Part shown: positions 59,397 to 64,000 of the stretch, one piece after another | How the letters are laid out: every line of letters begins with the position of its first letter | Position numbering within the stretch: position 1 is the stretch's first letter | Assembly (NCBI GenBank): GCA_963805605.1 | Contig: CAWDUX010000002.1 | Location: 3,348,001-3,412,000, forward strand | Reading direction: 5' to 3' | Length of the DNA stretch: 64,000 nt | DNA from: Actinocatenispora sp963805605 | Lineage (GTDB): Bacteria > Actinomycetota > Actinomycetes > Mycobacteriales > Micromonosporaceae | Position numbers and translations under genes: made by a program | Notes under the pieces: model-generated | What the model saw: only the letters and a program-made list of their open reading frames with translations | Told to the model about the DNA's origin: nothing | Database searches by the model: none

Positions 59397-59759
59397 ATGG
59401 CGGCAGTGCACAGGTCACGGTCCTGGCTGGGACTCAACGAGGACGACGAGTCGGGCGAGCCCCGGCTTGCTCCGGTGGAGTCACTGCCGACGGCGGAGGC
59501 CGCCGCACCGGTCGACCGGCGGATTGCCACGATCCACCTGACCAGCTTCCATCAGGCCCGCACCGTTGGTGAGCGGTTCCGCGAAGGCATCCCCGTCGTG
59601 ATGGATCTCTCCGGTATGGACGAGGCCGGTGCCAAGCGGGTGGTCGACTTCGCCTCGGGCCTGGTCTTCGGACTGCGCGGTGGAATGGACCGGATCGCAC
59701 CCCGGGTCTTCCTGGTGATGCCGGCGGGCACCGAACTGACCCGCGCCACCCGGAGCTGA
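59397..59759 (+). CDS. SepF-like cell division protein
   Basis: A 120-residue protein with the SepF C-terminal core: RIATIHLTSFHQARTVGERF, EGIPVVMDLSGMDEAGAKRV and VDFASGLVFGLRGGMDRIAP, ending RVFLVMPAGTEL. SepF polymers anchor FtsZ to the membrane in Gram-positives and actinomycetes. The N-terminal part is short (about 45 residues) and lacks an obvious membrane-binding amphipathic helix. It is isolated from the ftsZ region, so it is probably a SepF paralogue rather than the main copy. ATG 59397 has a very strong GGAGGAGG. Confidence 0.82.
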   Translation: MAAVHRSRSWLGLNEDDESGEPRLAPVESLPTAEAAAPVDRRIATIHLTSFHQARTVGERFREGIPVVMDLSGMDEAGAKRVVDFASGLVFGLRGGMDRIAPRVFLVMPAGTELTRATRS

Positions 59760-60276
59760 CCGCTCGCATCGCAGGCCCGCTGTGAGCGCCCGTGGGCCGG
59801 TCGGTGTTGTCAGCTACCTCGACTCTGCCCACCCCACCCAGCTTCGGCCGGGAGGGGGCGGGCAGGACCGTGTCCGGGTCGGGAGTCGTGGTCATCAGGG
59901 CGGCCCCGACCCGGCGGATTTCGGTACCTTTCCCGCCGTGTCCGGCATGTGGCAGTGTCGCGGTTCCCTCACTGGGTGTACGCAATCTTGATGGCCTGTC
60001 ACGCGGATTGATATTTCTGCTCGATCGATGGTCAGCACACTGACGTACTGCCCAATGGGTTCGGCCGATCAAGATCCTTGCGCGCTCAACCAGTTGTCAC
60101 TACGTTTTGTAGCTGCCGATTCACCTACAACCGTCAATAAAAGGACAAGCCGACGGGGTAAAAATACCGACTCGACAGGCTGATCTCGACTTGACGACCT
60201 GTGAACTCATCGTCAAACTGGGCCGATCGGGCGCCCGATTTATGGATACGTAGGGCAATTAGAGGAGCGCACACAC
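59760..60276. other. Long non-coding gap before the Gly-rich gene
   Basis: A 517-bp region with no credible gene. The stretch 60080-60200 is AT-richer than its surroundings (CACTACGTTTTGTAGCTGCC, CAACCGTCAATAAAAGGACA) and probably holds the promoter and leader of the gene at 60277. GAGGAG lies before that start. Confidence 0.5.
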
Positions 60277-60552
60277 ATGGACCTTGGTGGAATCCTGCCG
60301 CTTGACAACCTGAGCAACGCGGGTGCGGGCTCCGTCCACATCGACGGCCCCATCACCGGTGGCGCCGGGCTCGACCTGTCGCAGGGCACCGCTGCCGGCG
60401 GCCTGCACGTCGGCAACGTGACCGGCGGCGGCGACCTGTCGCTGGCCGACCACAGCGCGCACCTGGGCATCGACCCGGGCACCGGTTCCCCGATCGGGCT
60501 GGGCCTTCCCGGCTCCAACGGGGCCCCCGCGGACCTGAGCCTCGGGCTCTAA
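60277..60552 (+). CDS. Small Gly/Asp/Leu-rich repeat protein
   Basis: A 91-residue protein without a signal peptide, built from Gly-rich motifs with LDLSQGTAAGGLHVGN, GGGDLSLADHSAHLG and PADLSLGL, giving an LDL/DLSL periodicity of about 15-20 residues. It has almost no Lys or Arg and no Cys. A strong ribosome binding site (GAGGAG) and its own terminator (60618-60660) argue for a real, possibly highly expressed gene. The family is not recognised; a self-assembling or beta-roll structure is only a guess. Confidence 0.6.
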   Translation: MDLGGILPLDNLSNAGAGSVHIDGPITGGAGLDLSQGTAAGGLHVGNVTGGGDLSLADHSAHLGIDPGTGSPIGLGLPGSNGAPADLSLGL

Positions 60553-60928
60553 CTGAGCGGTACGCACAACGTCGGACCGGTGGTCCGGCAGAACCTCGGC
60601 GCAATGCCGCCGGCTGGGGTTCCGGATCGTGTGTAGTGACTGCAACCGCGATCCGGAACCTCCGCACCAGCAGGACCCGGCACGTACGGGTCCGGCGCCG
60701 GCGGCGTGGACCGCGGCTCACGCCGGTCACGGATCGATCAGTGCGGTTGTCTGACACCCAGTGCACAACGGCTGCCACCACGGGGGCGGGTGCCATCTTC
60801 GAACACGGCGTCCGCCGGTACACCCGGGGGCACGGTGGTCGGGTGGCGGTGTCGTGGCATGGCCCGGTTCTCTACGCCGGGCCAGGTCGCCGCCGACCAC
60901 TCGTTACTTTGACGAAAGTGACGGCTTG
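60553..60928. other. Non-coding gap between the Gly-rich gene and the ABC exporter
   Basis: It holds a terminator-type hairpin at 60618-60660 and then about 270 bp in which no gene is supported, presumably including the exporter promoter. The last 30 bp (TACTTTGACGAAAGTGACGG) are AT-richer. Confidence 0.5.
60618..60660 (+). terminator. Terminator after the Gly-rich gene
   Basis: GGTTCCGGATCG (60618-60629) and CGATCCGGAACC (60649-60660) form a perfect 12-bp stem with a 19-nt loop. Confidence 0.8.
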
Positions 60929-61921
60929 ATGCGGGACGCACCGGCGATCGAGGTACGCAATCTCTGCAAGGTGTTCGGGCGGAAGTACGCGGTCAACAGA
61001 CTGAATTTCGCCGTACAGCCGGGCGAGATCTTCGCGCTGCTCGGACGTAACGGCGCCGGCAAGTCCACCACGATGAAGATGCTCAGCACGCTGATGCTGC
61101 CCAGCGGCGGCCAGGCGCTGGTGGCCGGGTTCGACACGGTCCGCGAGCCGCGTGAGGTCCGCTACCGCATCGGCGTGGTGTTCCAGGACAGCACCCTCGA
61201 CACCCAGCTCACCGTCGAGGAGAATCTGCGGTTCCACGCCACCCTGTACGGCACCCCGCAGCGCCAGCTGGCCGAACGCATCGACTACGCCCTGCGCCTG
61301 CTGGGCCTGGTACCGCACCGCAAGGCGCTGGTGGCCAAGCTGTCCGGTGGCCTGGCCCGCCGCCTGGAGATCGTCCGGGCGCTGCTGCACAAACCCAAGA
61401 TCCTGTTCCTGGACGAGCCGAGCCTCGGCCTTGACCCGCCAACCCGTACCCGCCTGTGGCAGGAGATCCGGCACCTGCGGGAACGTGACGGCCTCACGGT
61501 GCTGATGACCACCCACTACATGGACGAGGTCGAGCACGTCGACCGGCTGGCCATCGTCAACGCCGGTGAACTCGTCGCCATCGACACCCCGGCCCGGTTG
61601 AAGGCCGCCGTCGGACTGGACCGCATCCGGCTCAGCACCACCAACAACCAGCTGGCCCTGCGTCAGCTGGTCGCCGCGGACATCCCGGCGTGGGCGGAGA
61701 ACGACATCCTGGTCTGCTGTGTGCCCGACGCCGAACGTGGGGTCGGGCGCCTGCTGAGCCTCATCGACGTACCGGCCACCATGATCACGGTGCAGCGTCC
61801 CAGTCTCGACGACGTGTTCGTGCACTTCACCGAACAGGCGATGGCGCGCGAGATGGCCGAGGCGATGGAATCGGCGGGCAACGGCGGCGCGCACCGCAAC
61901 CGGCGACAGGCCCGTACGTGA
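60929..61921 (+). CDS. ABC transporter ATP-binding protein (DrrA-like)
   Basis: A 330-residue ABC ATPase of the ABC-2 exporter type. It has Walker A LLGRNGAGKSTTMKMLS, Q-loop VFQDSTLD, signature LSGGLARRLEIVRALLHKP with Walker B ILFLDEPSLGLDPPTR, and switch His in MTTHYMDEVEHVDR. The C-terminal extension (about residues 230-330, DIPAWAENDILVCCVPDAER) is as in drug and polyketide exporters (DrrA family). It overlaps the permease gene at GTGA, so both form one exporter unit. Confidence 0.93.
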   Translation: MRDAPAIEVRNLCKVFGRKYAVNRLNFAVQPGEIFALLGRNGAGKSTTMKMLSTLMLPSGGQALVAGFDTVREPREVRYRIGVVFQDSTLDTQLTVEENLRFHATLYGTPQRQLAERIDYALRLLGLVPHRKALVAKLSGGLARRLEIVRALLHKPKILFLDEPSLGLDPPTRTRLWQEIRHLRERDGLTVLMTTHYMDEVEHVDRLAIVNAGELVAIDTPARLKAAVGLDRIRLSTTNNQLALRQLVAADIPAWAENDILVCCVPDAERGVGRLLSLIDVPATMITVQRPSLDDVFVHFTEQAMAREMAEAMESAGNGGAHRNRRQART

Positions 61922-63405
61922 GCGACGACGGCTCGAACGGCTACTCGTCCCGGACGACCCGGCGCGACAGCACCCAGTCCGGCGGTACGGCCATCCGCCG
62001 GTCGCTGTTCGGCCAGGGGAGCGCCGAGGACCCCGACCCGCCCACCGCCAGGCTCCGGGCGGACAACCCGGTCAGTTCGCCGCCGGCCCGTCCGGTGAGT
62101 GCGGCGCCGGCCCGTCCCATGAGTGGCCCTCCGGCCCGTCCGGTCAGCGCGGCGCCGGCCCGTCCATCGTCCCGGAGCCGGCACAGCGCGCCGGACACCG
62201 AGCCGCCCCGAGAGGTGGACAGTTCCCGTGGTGCCGAGCGTTCCCGTGGTGCCGAGCGTTCCCGTGGTGCCGAGCGTTCCCGTGGTGCCGAGCGTTCCCG
62301 TGGTGCCGAGCGTTCCCGCGGTGCCGAGCCGCCGCGCAGCCGGGCGGCCGCGCGGGCCGGCGCCAGTTCCGGCTCCGTCTACACGACGTCGAGCCAGTCC
62401 TCGGTGCAACGGACCACCTCGACCCACACCGCGTCGCTGCGTACACCGTCGGGCCGAGGGACCGCGGAGCGTACGCCGGCGAACCGCGGCGTCTCTGCTC
62501 CGCCCGACACGACCCGCACCGCCCGTGCCGCGACCAGGGAACGCGCCGAGCCGGACGCGGCAGCGACCGGGGTGGTGCAGGGCTCACACCGGCGGGAACT
62601 GCGGGTGCTGCTGGAGCTGCGGGTCATCGGCATGGTGGTACGGCGGGAACTGAAGCGGTACTTCCGCTCCCGCGCGAAGATCCTGTCCAGCTTCGTACAA
62701 CCGTTCTTCTTCCTGCTGATCTTCGGTTACGGGATGCGCACCCTGGTACGCACCACCGGCGGGGTCAGCTTCGAGCAGTTCGTCTTCCCGGGCGTGGTCG
62801 CGATGACCGTGCTCGGTCGGGCGCTGCTCAGTGCGGTGACCATCGTGCAGGACCGTGAGTTCGGGTTCCTGCGGGAGATGCTGGTGTCACCGGCGAACCG
62901 GATCTCCATCGTGATCGGTGCGATCATCGGCGGCGCCACCATCTCCACCATCCAGGCGGTACTGCTGTTCCTCGGCGCGCCGTTGATGGGACTGTTCCCC
63001 GGGCCGGGCACCATCGTCGCGGTCCTCACCGTGACCGCTCTGATGGCCGTCGAGGTGACCGCGCTCGGCGTGGCACTGGCGACGTTCATCCAACGCCCGC
63101 ACAGTTTCCAGGCTGTCACGCAGGCGATCACGTACCCGATGCTGGTGCTGTCCGGCGCGCTGGTGCCGTTGGCCGGACTGCCGTCCTGGGTCGGCACCAT
63201 CGCGAAGTTCAACATCTTCAGCTACCCGGTGGACGCCACCCGCCGCCTGCTGCTCGGTTCGTCCGCAGCCGCGGACCAGGGGCCGCTGACGGGGCTGACG
63301 GTGCTCGGCCACCAGATGTCCATCACCGACGAGCTCGGGTTGTCGGTGGTCTGTACCTGCCTGTTCGTGATCATCGCCGCCTGGCGCTTCGCCAAGGTCA
63401 CCTGA
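61918..63405 (+). CDS. ABC-2 type permease with long disordered N-terminal tail
   Basis: A 495-residue protein. The C-terminal about 260 residues form an ABC-2 permease with six helices: VQPFFFLLIFGYGMRTLVRT, VFPGVVAMTVLGRALLSAVT, the NRISIVIGAIIGGATISTIQ region, LTVTALMAVEVTALGVALAT, AITYPMLVLSGALVPLAGLP and SVVCTCLFVIIAAWRFAKVT. REFGFLREMLVSPANRISIV is a family signature. The first about 230 residues are unusual: cytoplasmic, rich in Ser, Arg, Pro and Ala, with six RGAERS repeats. GTG 61918 overlaps the ATPase stop, but a start nearer to the permease (for example around 62580) cannot be excluded. Confidence 0.85.
   Translation: MSDDGSNGYSSRTTRRDSTQSGGTAIRRSLFGQGSAEDPDPPTARLRADNPVSSPPARPVSAAPARPMSGPPARPVSAAPARPSSRSRHSAPDTEPPREVDSSRGAERSRGAERSRGAERSRGAERSRGAERSRGAEPPRSRAAARAGASSGSVYTTSSQSSVQRTTSTHTASLRTPSGRGTAERTPANRGVSAPPDTTRTARAATRERAEPDAAATGVVQGSHRRELRVLLELRVIGMVVRRELKRYFRSRAKILSSFVQPFFFLLIFGYGMRTLVRTTGGVSFEQFVFPGVVAMTVLGRALLSAVTIVQDREFGFLREMLVSPANRISIVIGAIIGGATISTIQAVLLFLGAPLMGLFPGPGTIVAVLTVTALMAVEVTALGVALATFIQRPHSFQAVTQAITYPMLVLSGALVPLAGLPSWVGTIAKFNIFSYPVDATRRLLLGSSAAADQGPLTGLTVLGHQMSITDELGLSVVCTCLFVIIAAWRFAKVT
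62224..62331 (+). repeat. Six 18-bp tandem units in the permease tail
   Basis: TCCCGTGGTGCCGAGCGT repeats six times with almost no change and encodes SRGAER units. Near-perfect DNA identity indicates recent slippage or expansion, and the copy number may vary between strains. Confidence 0.9.
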
Positions 63406-63423
63406 GCCCGCTGCGTGGGCCGG

Positions 63424-63999
63424 TCACACGGTCTCGAAGTGATCGCACCGCCAGGTGCCGTCCCGGTGCAGCAGATGCAGCGCCAGCGCCCAGACCCCGC
63501 GGTGGTCGGCGAGCACCACCACGACCTCCGCCGAGCCGGGCGTGGGCTCGGCGACGTGCAGGCTCTGCATCCGTACCCGCCGGGTCGGTTGCGGTGGCCC
63601 GGCCAGCTCACGGCGTAACCATTCCGCTCCGTCGGGGGTGCTCGTGGGTAGGAGCTGTTCCCACGGTCGTCGACCGTGCAGGACGTCCAGGTAGGCGTTG
63701 ACCAGGCGCCAGGCGGCGCGCCGTGCCCCGGGCGGGCCGCTGGGAGGCTCGGGCTGCGCGCCCCCGGGCGCATCGCCGGCACCGCCGGTCCAGTCGAGGG
63801 GCAGTTCCCGTACGGCGCGCAGCCGCGGGCGGTCCCAGCACGGATCGGGATCGAACGGCGGCTCGGTCTCGGGCACCGGCAGTATCCGTAGCGCCGGGCG
63901 GTCGGCCGGTACGGGCCAGAGCGTACGGGCTCCGGTATCGAGGGGTACTGCTTCCGGGGGTACTGCTTCCGGGGGCACGGCGGGGAGCGGGGCGGTCAT
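63424..63999 (-). CDS. Rv3235-family protein
   Basis: A 191-residue protein with a Pro-rich N-terminus (VPPEAVPPEAV direct repeat) and a C-terminal conserved region: ARRAAWRLVNAYLDVLHGRR, PWEQLLPTSTPDGAEWLRRE, and RMQSLHVAEPTPGSAEVVVV followed by LADHRGVWALALHLLHRDGT WRCD. This is the Rv3235 family found close to secA in actinobacteria; its function is unknown. It is convergent with the ABC permease. The start ATG at 63999 is one base from the right edge. Confidence 0.85.
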   Translation of the reverse strand: MTAPLPAVPPEAVPPEAVPLDTGARTLWPVPADRPALRILPVPETEPPFDPDPCWDRPRLRAVRELPLDWTGGAGDAPGGAQPEPPSGPPGARRAAWRLVNAYLDVLHGRRPWEQLLPTSTPDGAEWLRRELAGPPQPTRRVRMQSLHVAEPTPGSAEVVVVLADHRGVWALALHLLHRDGTWRCDHFETV

Positions 64000-64000
64000 C

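Noticed and set aside
60636..60929. A 97-codon reading before the ABC exporter
   Set aside because: Its start lies inside the terminator hairpin, it is Arg-rich without family resemblance, and it lacks a ribosome binding site.

Overview
The window is high-GC actinobacterial chromosome, most likely from the Micromonosporaceae. The mtrA-mtrB-lpqB-comF-hpf-(GST)-secA-Rv3235-like gene order, the DUF4129/DUF4350/MoxR/DUF58 operon, a sepF-like gene and frequent GTA and GTAC usage support this; the genus cannot be fixed from sequence alone. No tRNA, rRNA, CRISPR array or recognisable transposase was found.

Layout. 1-2474: a membrane-anchored NB-ARC ATPase with a tail of nearly identical 42-residue TPR repeats, running off the left edge. 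2.5-5.6 kb: small regulators and enzymes (DUF1772, TetR, DinB, cupin, AraC/DJ-1). 6.0-8.9 kb: a lower-GC island with a YbaB-like protein, two WXG/type VII-substrate-like proteins and a lipoprotein. 9.1-16.8 kb: a PadR unit with a broken membrane partner, a large transmembrane NACHT ATPase, a regulator/DUF4097 pair with an array of GCAAC boxes, a hydrolase and a methyltransferase; two copies of a 105-bp palindromic repeat flank this stretch. 17-20.7 kb: miscellaneous small genes. 20.7-27.7 kb: three tandem GGDEF/HD-GYP paralogues that still carry fossil ends of their neighbours. 27.8-31.8 kb: a teichoic-acid-type transferase fused to a GT4 glycosyltransferase, and a galE-type epimerase. 32-36 kb: a four-gene set that looks like polyester/3-hydroxybutyrate use. 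36-43 kb: dihydrolipoyl dehydrogenase and the MoxR/DUF58 operon. 43-49.5 kb: mtrAB-lpqB, comF and hpf. 49.6-55.7 kb: two double-GNAT proteins, a GST-like reductase and a TetR/flavin monooxygenase pair. 56-59 kb: secA. 59.4-64 kb: a sepF-like gene, a small Gly-rich protein, an ABC exporter and an Rv3235-type protein.

The most striking observation is secA. Its protein is fully recognisable but spread over all three frames by about 21 shifts, every one in the same (+1) direction. The NB-ARC/TPR gene (4), the PadR-linked membrane gene (2), a methyltransferase (1) and DUF58 (1) show the same kind of shift, and no shift in the other direction was seen. Insertion-type consensus errors are the simplest explanation, but the tight clustering inside secA and the different codon use of that block need an independent check.

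Functionally, mtrAB-lpqB, secA, hpf, comF and the sepF-like gene are envelope, secretion, ribosome-hibernation and division housekeeping. The accessory genes concentrate on signalling ATPases (NB-ARC, NACHT), c-di-GMP turnover and possible type VII cargo.
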